NCBI RefSeq assembly: GCF_019336435.1
Contig: NZ_JAHWXQ010000001.1
Span: 620,001-684,000 of the forward strand
Direction of reading: 5' to 3'
Source of the DNA: Pontibacter populi
GTDB lineage: Bacteria; Bacteroidota; Bacteroidia; Cytophagales; Hymenobacteraceae
Length of the DNA stretch: 64,000 nt
Below are positions 44,387-52,348 of this stretch, piece after piece. Both the position numbers and the translations under genes were made by a program. Within the stretch, counting starts at the first letter, position 1, and each line of letters begins with the position of its first letter. The notes under the pieces are model-generated. The model searched no databases and was not told the origin of the DNA. It saw only the letters and a list, made by a program, of their open reading frames with translations.

Positions 44387-45991
44387 GTGGGTTGTAATTC
44401 ATGTTCCAGTGGCGGATGCGGCACCAAAAAAACCAGTGCTGATGGCACAGAGGTTGTTGGCGGCTGCAAAAGCAACGGCGGCTGCAGCACAGGAGGCTGT
44501 AACCGTTTAAACGTGTTCGACTGGCTCAGCGATATGGAAATTCCCGTTTCGTTTGAGGAGTTTGACATTGTAGAAATAAGATTTAAAGGAGGCCGCAAGG
44601 ACTTCTATCGTAATACCAACAGATTAGATTTAACAACTGGTGACGCCGTGGTAGTAGATGTGCCAAACGGCCATCACATTGGTTTTGTATCGCTTAAAGG
44701 TGAGCTCGTGCGCCTGCAGATGCTGAAGAAGAAAGTTGACAACAACGAAGAGATCCGCAGCATTTACCGCATTGCCACCGAGCAGGACATGGAGAAATTC
44801 AACGAAGTCCGTGACCTGGAAGGTGGTGCCATGTACCGCTCCCGCGAGATCATTCAGCAGCTAAGCCTGCGCATGAAACTGTCGGATGTGGAGTACCAGG
44901 CTGACAAAAGCAAAGCTACGTTTTACTACTCTGCTGACGACCGCGTTGACTTCAGAGACCTGATCAAAAAGTTGGCCGAAGAATTTAAAGTGCGGATCGA
45001 GATGCGCCAGATCAGTCTTCGTCACGAAGCCGGTCGCTTAGGTGGTATTGGTTCGTGTGGTCGTGAACTATGCTGCTCTACCTGGCTCACCGATTTTAAA
45101 AGCGTATCCACTACAGCAGCGCGTTACCAGAACCTTTCGCTTAACCCGAGTAAACTTTCGGGACAGTGTGGCCGCCTGAAGTGCTGCCTGAACTACGAGC
45201 TGGAGACCTATATGGAAGCCCTGAAGGATATCCCTACCGTAAACCGCCCACTACAGACACAGAACGGCGATGCTTTTCTGCAGAAGACAGACATCTTTAA
45301 AAAGATGATGTGGTTCGGGTTTAAAGGCGACAATAACTGGTACCCGGTACCGGTGCAGCGTGTGCAGGAAATACTGGAACTGAATGCAAAAGGTGTTGCC
45401 GTAGAATCGCTGACCGTAGTGGTAGAAGAAGAGCCGAAGCAGAACGAGTTTGTAGCGCAGGTAGAAGGTAACCTGGAACGACTTGACGATAAGTACAAGG
45501 CCAAGAAGAAAAAGAAGAAGAAAAAGAAAGGTGGCGATGCTATTGCAGCAGAAGCTGCTCCGATGCAGGGCCCGGAGAGAAAGCCAAGATCAGAAATGGA
45601 GCCACGTGAAGGTGAACAGCGCCGCAACCGCGGGCCACGACCTGACAACAGGAACCGCACCCGCGAAGGTGCTCCTGAAAACCGCGAACCACGCCCTGAA
45701 CGCGAGAACCGCGGCAACAGAGAACGGGAAGGTAACCGACCTGAACAGGCAAACCGCGAACGAGGTAACCGTGAACGTGGAGGCGAGCGCAAAGAGCGTG
45801 AAGGCATTCGTGGCGAGAACAGGCCAAAACCAAACCGTGAGCCAAGAGCACCACGCGAAGGTGGAGACAGACCTCCTCAGGCACAGGCGCAGCAGCCAAG
45901 TCAGGAAGGCCAGCATCCTAAAAAGCATCGTTCCAGAAAACCGTTCCGGGGTAAAAAACCGGATCAGAATAAACCAGACACTAATGTATAA
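44387..45991 (+). CDS. PSP1/RicT-family protein with Cys-rich head and long disordered tail
   Basis: The start is GTG (44387), which gives the family N terminus and follows an AAGGAG. Six Cys lie in residues 1-38 (C3, C6, C11, C27, C33, C38). The PSP1 core (about 40-330) has FDIVEIRFKGGRKDFYRN, ALKDIPT and the Cys signatures GSCGRELCCSTWL and SGQCGRLKCCLNYELE. In Bacillus the homologue RicT (YaaT) works with RicA and RicF in an Fe-S complex acting on RNase Y. From residue 365 a poly-Lys run leads into a tail of about 150 residues rich in Arg/Asn/Glu/Pro/Gly, much like the Rho insert. gldH overlaps the stop by 8 bp. Confidence 0.92.
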   Translation: MGCNSCSSGGCGTKKTSADGTEVVGGCKSNGGCSTGGCNRLNVFDWLSDMEIPVSFEEFDIVEIRFKGGRKDFYRNTNRLDLTTGDAVVVDVPNGHHIGFVSLKGELVRLQMLKKKVDNNEEIRSIYRIATEQDMEKFNEVRDLEGGAMYRSREIIQQLSLRMKLSDVEYQADKSKATFYYSADDRVDFRDLIKKLAEEFKVRIEMRQISLRHEAGRLGGIGSCGRELCCSTWLTDFKSVSTTAARYQNLSLNPSKLSGQCGRLKCCLNYELETYMEALKDIPTVNRPLQTQNGDAFLQKTDIFKKMMWFGFKGDNNWYPVPVQRVQEILELNAKGVAVESLTVVVEEEPKQNEFVAQVEGNLERLDDKYKAKKKKKKKKKGGDAIAAEAAPMQGPERKPRSEMEPREGEQRRNRGPRPDNRNRTREGAPENREPRPERENRGNREREGNRPEQANRERGNRERGGERKEREGIRGENRPKPNREPRAPREGGDRPPQAQAQQPSQEGQHPKKHRSRKPFRGKKPDQNKPDTNV

Positions 45992-46454
45992 AACTCTTGT
46001 ATGCTGGGCAGCAGCCTTTTTATTACTGCTCTCTTCCTGCGACCCGGCACGTGTTTATGAGCAAAATATAGACCTGCCGGAAGGTAACTGGGCTATAGAT
46101 AACGCACCTGTTTTTGAGTTTGAGATAAAAGACACTACGCAGAAGCATGACGTTTTCGTGAACCTGCGCTATGGCTTAGAGTACGACTTTTACAACCTGT
46201 ACCTGCAGCACGAGTTAACCGGTCCGGATGGCAAGTTAATCTCTAAGAAGCTGCACGAAATACTGCTGATGGATTCTAAAACTGGCAAGCCGCTTGGGAA
46301 GGGATCATCAGATACGTTTGATCTGCAGCAGGTTATTCTGAAGGATATCTCGTTTCCGAAGGCCGGCACATACAAGCTTAAATTAACGCAATACATGCGG
46401 CGCGACCCGCTTCCGCATATTCAGGCCGTAGGTATAAGGGTAGCAAAAAAGTAA
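45984..46454 (+). CDS. gldH: Gliding motility lipoprotein GldH
   Basis: The ATG at 45984 overlaps the PSP1 stop by 8 bp (ATGTATAA), so translation is probably coupled. The 156-residue lipoprotein has signal MYKTLVCWAAAFLLLLSSC. The mature region matches GldH by pattern: YEQNIDLPEGNWAIDNAPVFEFEI, HDVFVNLRYGLEYDFYNLYL, GLGKGSSDTFDLQQ-like segment and YMRRDPLPHIQAVGIRV at the end. In Flavobacterium gldH is needed for gliding; homologues occur in non-gliders with T9SS too. PSP1-gldH adjacency is common in the phylum. Confidence 0.9.
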   Translation: MYKTLVCWAAAFLLLLSSCDPARVYEQNIDLPEGNWAIDNAPVFEFEIKDTTQKHDVFVNLRYGLEYDFYNLYLQHELTGPDGKLISKKLHEILLMDSKTGKPLGKGSSDTFDLQQVILKDISFPKAGTYKLKLTQYMRRDPLPHIQAVGIRVAKK

Positions 46455-46605
46455 AATAATTTTAGCATACCAGGAAGTCCCCTGTGCAGCATTAGCCTGT
46501 TCAGGGGATTTTGCTTTTATCACTTAATCAAAATTATAGCTGCTGCGTAGTATACCTCACTAAACTATAGTTTGACTATAACGCACGAGAAACCCACGCA
46601 GCACC

Positions 46606-47694
46606 ATGGAGCTTACCCTTATCATACTTGGCTTTACCTTTACTTTATTTTCTTTTCTTCCTTTCCTGAAAGTGCCGTGGTGGTGGGTGAGAATACTGGA
46701 CTTCCCGAGGCTGCATATAGCTGTAATTTTAACGGTTATAGTGGCAGTCTATAGTTTGCAGTACGCCACCTGGTCCACCTCCGAGATCGTGATGGTTGCG
46801 CTATGGGTAATAGCCATCCTGAACCAGGTCAGGTACATTTATAATTTCACACCGCTGGCCCGCGTGGAGGCACTCCGCTCCGAAAAACCAAAACCCGCCA
46901 ATGCTTTTACCATGATGATCGCTAATGTGCGGATGGTAAACAAAAAACACCAGGACTTTCTGAAACTGGTACTAAAGGAGCATCCGGACATTCTGGTGAT
47001 GAACGAGCCCGATGAAGCCTGGCATGAGAGCGTTCGCAAAGAGCTTGATAAGCGCTATCCGTATAGTATAAAAAAACCGCTGGATAACACGTACGGTATG
47101 ATGCTGTTTAGCAGGCTGAAACTCTCGAACAGCGAAGTGCGCTTTTTAGTGGAAGATGAGATTCCTTCTTTCTACACAGTGGTTGAATTAGAGAGCGGTG
47201 AAAAGTTTGACCTTTACACGGTGCATCCACAGCCACCACGCCTGATGAAGGATACCGAAACCCGAGAAGCAGAACTGTTACTGGTAGCTAAAATGGTTAA
47301 AAAAACCAAGATACCATCTGTAGTGGCCGGCGACCTGAATGATGTGGCCTGGTCGAGTACCACGAAGCTGTTTAAGCAGATAAGTGGCCTGCTTGACCCA
47401 CGTGTTGGCCGTGGATTTTTTAACACGTACAATGCACATATTCCCATGTTCCGCTACCCGCTCGATCATGTTTTTTACGACCCTGCTTTCAGGTTGCTGG
47501 GCCTCCGGCGTATGGATAAGTTTGGCTCCGATCACTTCCCGATAAGCATCACCCTGAACTACGAACCGGAACGGGAAGAAGAACAGGATGTACCGGTTGC
47601 TGAACCGGAAGACTACCAGGAAGCAGACGAACTGATTCAGGAAGGACTGGAGAAGGGCGAAGAAAAGAACCGCGAAAAAATGAAGGGCAAATAA
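46606..47694 (+). CDS. Membrane-anchored endonuclease/exonuclease/phosphatase family protein
   Basis: A 362-residue protein with three membrane helices in the first 75 residues (LTLIILGFTFTLFSF; LHIAVILTVIVAVYSLQ; EIVMVALWVIAIL), so the catalytic part is probably periplasmic. The EEP domain (about 100-320) has ANVRMVNKKHQDFLKLV, PDILVMNEPDEAW, TVHPQPPR, AGDLNDVAW, PLDHVFYD and GSDHFPI, a complete metal and His set. Substrate may be nucleic acid or phospholipid. The last 40 residues are acidic and disordered. Bidirectional terminator downstream. Confidence 0.9.
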   Translation: MELTLIILGFTFTLFSFLPFLKVPWWWVRILDFPRLHIAVILTVIVAVYSLQYATWSTSEIVMVALWVIAILNQVRYIYNFTPLARVEALRSEKPKPANAFTMMIANVRMVNKKHQDFLKLVLKEHPDILVMNEPDEAWHESVRKELDKRYPYSIKKPLDNTYGMMLFSRLKLSNSEVRFLVEDEIPSFYTVVELESGEKFDLYTVHPQPPRLMKDTETREAELLLVAKMVKKTKIPSVVAGDLNDVAWSSTTKLFKQISGLLDPRVGRGFFNTYNAHIPMFRYPLDHVFYDPAFRLLGLRRMDKFGSDHFPISITLNYEPEREEEQDVPVAEPEDYQEADELIQEGLEKGEEKNREKMKGK

Positions 47695-47695
47695 A

Positions 47696-47724
47696 AAACC
47701 CGCTCAGTTTCCTGAGCGGGCTAA
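47696..47724 (+). terminator. Bidirectional terminator, EEP protein / csp
   Basis: CCCGCTCAG / CTGAGCGGG stem with a 4-nt loop, between convergent genes. Confidence 0.85.
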
Positions 47725-47764
47725 AATAGATGAATGAGCCCGAAGGCTTATTATATTTTATAAC

Positions 47765-47956
47765 TTAGATTCTCTCTACGTTAATAGCATTCAATCCTTT
47801 TTTTCCGTCTTTAACTTCATAAGAAACACGGTCGTTCTCACGGATCTCGTGAGTAAGGCCTGTCTGATGAACGAAGATTTCCTGATTTGTATCGTCAGCG
47901 ATGATGAATCCGAAACCTTTTGATACGTTAAAGAATTTTACTTTACCTGTTTGCAT
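47765..47956 (-). CDS. Cold-shock domain protein (CspA family)
   Basis: The start is ATG at 47956 (MQTGKVKFFNVSKGFGFI), giving a 63-residue single CSD; an upstream in-frame ATG adds 12 nonhomologous residues. RNP-1 KGFGFI and RNP-2 IFVHQT are intact. Binds single-stranded nucleic acid as an RNA chaperone. It is divergent from the GSYQ-repeat protein gene across a 365-bp region. Confidence 0.95.
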   Translation of the reverse strand: MQTGKVKFFNVSKGFGFIIADDTNQEIFVHQTGLTHEIRENDRVSYEVKDGKKGLNAINVERI

Positions 47957-48321
47957 GATAATGAATTTAATTAATTGGCGTAAAGGTAACAAACACTGAC
48001 AAATACACGCGATATTCCATTAATTTATTTTTAAAATATTTTCGAAAAAGTTTCCGTACCCATCCTTCCCTATCTCCTGCCAACATCTGGCAACATCTGT
48101 TTAAAAGCCTATTTCAAACGTTTCTATTGCCATATAGCAATAACCATGTTACAGTAAGCTCGTATAGCTAAAACGTTCTGTTACACTAAAATGAGTACTC
48201 CAAAACACTGCTTGTAAAGTGTACCAGACATTAAAGCTGATGCCGGAAAAACAACACTGTTCCAGCATCTGCTTAAAACGTTCCTATTTTTTTAACTATA
48301 TAAATCCAGGAGATTTTAACT
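47957..48321. promoter_or_regulatory. Long divergent control region between csp and GSYQ-repeat gene
   Basis: No ORF. Three related units, AAACGTTTCTAT near 48117, AAAACGTTCTGT near 48171 and AAAACGTTCCTAT near 48276, recur. Two CATCTGYTTAAAA units near 48090 and 48264 precede the first and last. No TAnnTTTG with paired TTG was seen for the plus gene. AGGAG at 48308-48312 is a well-spaced ribosome site for the ATG at 48322. The units may be regulator sites, which is inference. Confidence 0.4.
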
Positions 48322-50325
48322 ATGAAAGACAACGAGAAAAATCAATCATCCGGCAGCATGTCGGGTAGCACATCAGGATCTTCAGACTCATCATCGATGG
48401 GTAATAATACAGGCATGGGCAGCAGCTCGGGTAGCACAGGATCAAGCTCCAGAACTGGTTCAGGATCAAGTTCAGGATCAAGTTCAAAATCCGGCTCAGG
48501 CTCTTCAGGTTCAAGCTTATCAAGCTCAAACCTTCCAACTCAGTCAACATCTTCCGGCAAAAGCAGCAAATCATCTTCAACCAGCTCCGGTTCTACAACT
48601 ACTAAAGCCAAATCAGGAACAGGCACCAAAGCCAAGTCTACTTCTTCTAAATCAGGCAAAAGCTCTACTTCAGGTTCATCATCCGGCTCAGGCCAGTCAG
48701 GCGAATCTGGTATGGGCGGCTATGGCTCTATGAGCACAGGCAGCTCACAACAGGGCGATAGCAACTATGGTTATGAAGGCGACTTCGGGTCATCATCTCA
48801 GGGCAACTATGGCAACCAGGGTAACTATGGTTCGCAGAGTGGCCAGCAAAGTGGTTATGGCTCGCAGGGCGGTTACGGCTATGGTTCGCAGCACAGCAAC
48901 TATGGCGGCCAGAGCGGCTATGGTTACCAGGGCGATTATGGTTCGCAGCAGCGTGGCGGTAGCTCACAGCAGGGCGGCCATAGCAACCAGGGTGGTTATG
49001 GTTCCTCTTCATCTCAGGGTAACTATGGCTCACAGCGTGGATCATCAGGTTCTGAGAACTGGGGTAGCCAGGGTGGTTACAACTATGGCAACCAGGGTGG
49101 CATGGAAGGCAACCGCATGAGAAGCCAGGATTCCTATTCGCAGGGTTCGTATGGCAGCTACGGTGGTATGCAGGGCGGCTACGCTGACAGAGAAGGTGAT
49201 GAGCAGGGCAGCTATGGCGTAATGAACGACCAGGGTGGCATGGGAAGCTACAATGCAACCAGAGGCGAAAGCCGTTCTAACTATGGCTCATCTTCGCAGG
49301 GCGGATATGGTGGCCAAAGCTCTTCCGGCATGGGCAATCAGGGTGGTTATGGCTCATCTCAGGGACAGAGAAGCAGCCAGGGCGGTTACGGATCATCACA
49401 GGGTAACTATGGCTCGCACCGCGATTCAGACTATGGTTCTTCTTCACAGGGCAACTATGGTTCATCATCAGGTCGTAGCGGCTCACAGAGCAACTATGGT
49501 TCGCAGGGCCAGCATGGTTCATCGCAAGGTGGCTACGGCAGCGGACAGCAAGGCTATGGCTCCAGCATGACAGGATCAGGATCTTCCAGATCAGGTATGC
49601 AGAGCGGCTATGGCAGCTCATCTTCTCAGGGTGGTTATGGTTCACAAGGTCGCGACTCAGATCGTTACGGCTCTATGGGCTACGGTTCGTCTAGAGGCAT
49701 GAGCGAATACGACAGCGATGATATGGGTTCATCAAGAGGTTATGATTCGCAGCGCTCTATGCAGGGCGGTTACGGCTCACAAGGTGGCTATGGCTCAAGA
49801 GGAGGTTCTTATAACGATGAGTACCGTTCTTCCCGCTATGGTTCACAAGGCAGCGATTACGGACAGGGTGGCTATGGCTCATCTTCAGGACGTAGTGGCT
49901 CACAAGGTGGATACGGCTCGCAGGGAGGTTACGGCTCATCATCAGGTCGTAGCTCTCAGGGAAGCTATAGCAGCCAGGGCGGTTATGGCGACAGCAACTA
50001 TGGCAGCGGCATGAGCGGTGGTTATGGTTATGGCTCAGGCAGCTCCAACCAGGGTGGCTACGGTTCATCATCGCAGGGCAGAGGTAGCCAGGGTGGTTAC
50101 AGAGAAGGTGGTTATGAGCAAGGAGGCCGTGGCGGCGATCAGAGCCGTTATGGTTCTATGGATAGCAGCACTTCTTACTACAGCGATAACCGTGGCTCCA
50201 GCTCACGCGAAAACTTTAGTGGCCGTGGCAATAGCGGACAGCAAGGCCGCAGCCAGGACCATGACAGCGATCGTTATGAAACACGCCGCAGCGACCGTTA
50301 CCGTAATCCGGAAACTGACTATTAA
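48322..50325 (+). CDS. 667-aa Gly/Ser/Tyr/Gln-repeat protein, prion-like low-complexity
   Basis: A cytosolic protein (no signal) almost wholly low-complexity. Residues 1-130 are Ser/Gly/Thr/Lys-rich. Residues about 131-600 are dozens of imperfect units such as GGYGSSSQG, NYGSQ, GYGSQGG and SGRSGSQ, with Tyr flanked by Gly or Ser and followed by Gln. The tail is rich in Arg and Asp (GRGNSGQQGRSQDHDSDRYETRRSDRYR). Hydrophobic aliphatics are nearly absent, and I see no Cys or Trp outside one NWGSQ. The pattern is like the [G/S]Y[G/S]Q regions of human FUS-family proteins. It has no RNA-binding domain. The codons NYG create many AACTATGG strings. It follows AGGAG with good spacing and a terminator lies 24 bp downstream. 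Confidence 0.88.
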   Translation: MKDNEKNQSSGSMSGSTSGSSDSSSMGNNTGMGSSSGSTGSSSRTGSGSSSGSSSKSGSGSSGSSLSSSNLPTQSTSSGKSSKSSSTSSGSTTTKAKSGTGTKAKSTSSKSGKSSTSGSSSGSGQSGESGMGGYGSMSTGSSQQGDSNYGYEGDFGSSSQGNYGNQGNYGSQSGQQSGYGSQGGYGYGSQHSNYGGQSGYGYQGDYGSQQRGGSSQQGGHSNQGGYGSSSSQGNYGSQRGSSGSENWGSQGGYNYGNQGGMEGNRMRSQDSYSQGSYGSYGGMQGGYADREGDEQGSYGVMNDQGGMGSYNATRGESRSNYGSSSQGGYGGQSSSGMGNQGGYGSSQGQRSSQGGYGSSQGNYGSHRDSDYGSSSQGNYGSSSGRSGSQSNYGSQGQHGSSQGGYGSGQQGYGSSMTGSGSSRSGMQSGYGSSSSQGGYGSQGRDSDRYGSMGYGSSRGMSEYDSDDMGSSRGYDSQRSMQGGYGSQGGYGSRGGSYNDEYRSSRYGSQGSDYGQGGYGSSSGRSGSQGGYGSQGGYGSSSGRSSQGSYSSQGGYGDSNYGSGMSGGYGYGSGSSNQGGYGSSSQGRGSQGGYREGGYEQGGRGGDQSRYGSMDSSTSYYSDNRGSSSRENFSGRGNSGQQGRSQDHDSDRYETRRSDRYRNPETDY

Positions 50326-50347
50326 TCGTATAGATTAATGAACTATA

Positions 50348-50384
50348 GAAAAAGCCACTCCCTATCAGGAGTGGCTTTTTTATT
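50348..50384 (+). terminator. Bidirectional terminator after GSYQ-repeat gene
   Basis: AAAAAGCCACTCC / GGAGTGGCTTTTT stem with a 6-nt loop; AACTATAG immediately precedes the 5' arm. Confidence 0.9.
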
Positions 50385-50406
50385 TTGCATTTCTTAGAAA
50401 GGTATC

Positions 50407-51279
50407 TCAGACAAAACATTCCTGATACTCTTTTACATACTGCCTGAAGGTGTGTGGTTTGCGGCCTGTAAGTTCTTCTACACTGCTGGTTACCACATCA
50501 GAACTGCCGGCACGGTGCTGCCCGTATAGTTCCAGTAAGGCATGTATCATCCAGTCCGGCATTTCTTGCTGTTGCATGCCTTGCCTGGCTGCTTGTTCAG
50601 GCACATCCACATAGTCTACCTGCCTGCCTGTTACTAAGCTTATGGTAGCGGCCACCTCACCAACTGTTATCGCTTCCGGTCCGGTCAGGTCATAGATTTT
50701 GCTTTCGTGCCCGTCGCTGGTCAACGCTGCTATGGCTACGGCCGCTATGTCGCGGGCATCTATGTAGGCTACTTTTCCATCACCTACAGGCAGGTAGATC
50801 TTTCCTTCCGATTTTATAGTTGGCGCACTATAGTTCTCGAAGTTCTGCATAAAAGCAGAGGGCCGCAGAAAGGTGTAAGGGATGCCGCTTTGCTCTATGT
50901 AATGTTCTATTTCTCGGTGCCAACGAAAAAGCTGTATCATATCTTCATCTCCAACTCCCAGCGCTGATAGTTTTACAATGTGTTTTACGCCTCTTCGCTT
51001 TGCTTCGTCAACCAACTTCCTGGCCATCTCAACCTGCCCCTCCGAAAAAGGTGTAACCAGGAAAACTTTGTCGGCATGTGTAAAAGCGGCATGTAATGAG
51101 TCGGGGTCTTCAAACTCCATTTCAACTACTTCCACATCAGGTAGCCGGCGCAGGTTCTCGCCTTTTATCACAGAGTGCACTCCTGCCCTTACCCGTATTC
51201 CGTCGAGCATTGACAACTGCTTTACTACTTCTCTGCCAACCGTGCCTGTAGCGCCGGTAACTAATATTGTTTGCTGCAT
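50407..51279 (-). CDS. NmrA-like NAD(P)-binding protein (atypical SDR)
   Basis: A 290-residue Rossmann protein. The dinucleotide motif ILVTGATGTVGREVVKQL opens it; KLSALGVG and YTFLRPSAFMQNF follow, with AYIDARDIAAVAIAAL in the C-terminal half. The Tyr-x-x-x-Lys catalytic pair of classical SDRs is absent, as usual for NmrA/azoreductase-like relatives (QOR2 type). It could be a quinone or NADPH-sensing oxidoreductase. It stands alone. Confidence 0.88.
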   Translation of the reverse strand: MQQTILVTGATGTVGREVVKQLSMLDGIRVRAGVHSVIKGENLRRLPDVEVVEMEFEDPDSLHAAFTHADKVFLVTPFSEGQVEMARKLVDEAKRRGVKHIVKLSALGVGDEDMIQLFRWHREIEHYIEQSGIPYTFLRPSAFMQNFENYSAPTIKSEGKIYLPVGDGKVAYIDARDIAAVAIAALTSDGHESKIYDLTGPEAITVGEVAATISLVTGRQVDYVDVPEQAARQGMQQQEMPDWMIHALLELYGQHRAGSSDVVTSSVEELTGRKPHTFRQYVKEYQECFV

Positions 51280-51377
51280 AAGTATCTGCTTTTATTATAT
51301 AGCTATAGTTACGATACTGTTGCTTTTCAGGATGACCCAGCCAGGAGCTATAGTTATTATCGCTACCCGTATTCAGT

Positions 51378-52232
51378 TTATTTTTGGTGAATTGTTACCA
51401 GGTATAGTTTCCCTTTTTCGTTGGTGATGAGCAGCTGTTCCGGCGATAAGAAAAGGACCGCTTCTGCCTGCCCGGTTCTGCCAACCGGCAAACAATAGCG
51501 TTTCCCAGCAAAGCTTATAGTTTCAGCATCGGGTTTAAACAGGTACAATCGGCCATAGCCCAGCAAGGCAAACAAGCTAGCGTCTTGCGTAACATCTGCA
51601 GCCGTTATCGGAGATTTTACTCTTATCTTTTCGGCAGGTACTATAGTTTGCCTATCTCCTGAAACCGGGAGTTTATATAGTTGTGTGATGCTTTTAAGAG
51701 CGCGGCTTTTCGTGAACAGGTAAAGCGAATCAGAGTAATAAAAGAAAGCTTCGAGGTCGTAATGCTGGCGGCTGCGTGGCGGCGGAAATTCGGTCTGATC
51801 TGCAAAACTGAAAGCTAACGTATCAGTTACCTGCCTGTCGGTTTTATCTAAACTATAGATCGTCAGGTCGCGGCGCTGGTTGGCATTATTCCCGAAATCC
51901 CCGATATACAACTTGCCCTCTTCATCCTGGGTAATATCTTCCCAATCTTTATTGGGTACAGGCAGCGGTATAGTTTGCAGCAGTTCGCCTTTCAGGTTAA
52001 ACAGGTATAGTTCAGGTGCCGATCCGCCATCAGGGTGCGTGATAAAAGTGGAATCGGTAGCACGGGCAAGTCCGGAGCTTTCTTTGATCCGGATGTCTAG
52101 TTTACCGATCTTATCTATCGTTACTGTATAGTCTTTCCGGAGGCGCTCAAAATCGCTGTTACGCTTGTCCGGACCACAGCCACAAAAGGCAGTTTGCAGG
52201 TACACATACAGGGTAAAGAGCTTTATGAGCAT
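51378..52232 (-). CDS. Secreted beta-propeller protein of unknown function
   Basis: A 284-residue protein with a short N-terminal signal (MLIKLFTLYVYLQTAFCGC), which could be a lipoprotein signal with Cys near 17-19. The mature region has propeller-like blades, among them SSGLARATDSTFITHPDGGSAP, GKLYIGDFGNNANQRRDLTIYSL and YDLEAFFYYSDSLYLFTK. The pattern resembles SdiA-regulated or esterase-like phytase-like proteins in Bacteroidota, by eye only. Function unknown. Confidence 0.75.
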   Translation of the reverse strand: MLIKLFTLYVYLQTAFCGCGPDKRNSDFERLRKDYTVTIDKIGKLDIRIKESSGLARATDSTFITHPDGGSAPELYLFNLKGELLQTIPLPVPNKDWEDITQDEEGKLYIGDFGNNANQRRDLTIYSLDKTDRQVTDTLAFSFADQTEFPPPRSRQHYDLEAFFYYSDSLYLFTKSRALKSITQLYKLPVSGDRQTIVPAEKIRVKSPITAADVTQDASLFALLGYGRLYLFKPDAETISFAGKRYCLPVGRTGQAEAVLFLSPEQLLITNEKGKLYLVTIHQK

Positions 52233-52348
52233 AGCAAATTGGTCTGTGTAAAGTAACAGATAAGAGTTGTATATATTAAAGCAGATAAATATAACATTAG
52301 CTGTATATTTACTTTATTTGTACATCTGAAACTATAAACTCCATTCTT

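Noticed and set aside
45483..45983. Upstream extension of gldH across the PSP1 tail
   Set aside because: The ATG at 45984 gives a proper lipoprotein signal; the extension is a basic shadow of the PSP1 low-complexity tail.
48728..49258. Antisense and alternate frames in the GSYQ gene rich in His, Cys and Pro
   Set aside because: They are shadows of the repeated GGYGSQ codons and exist because those codons create no stops in other frames.
48322..50325. CRISPR-like or tandem DNA repeat array
   Set aside because: The repeated DNA comes from short imperfect protein repeats in one frame, with no constant repeat-spacer spacing.
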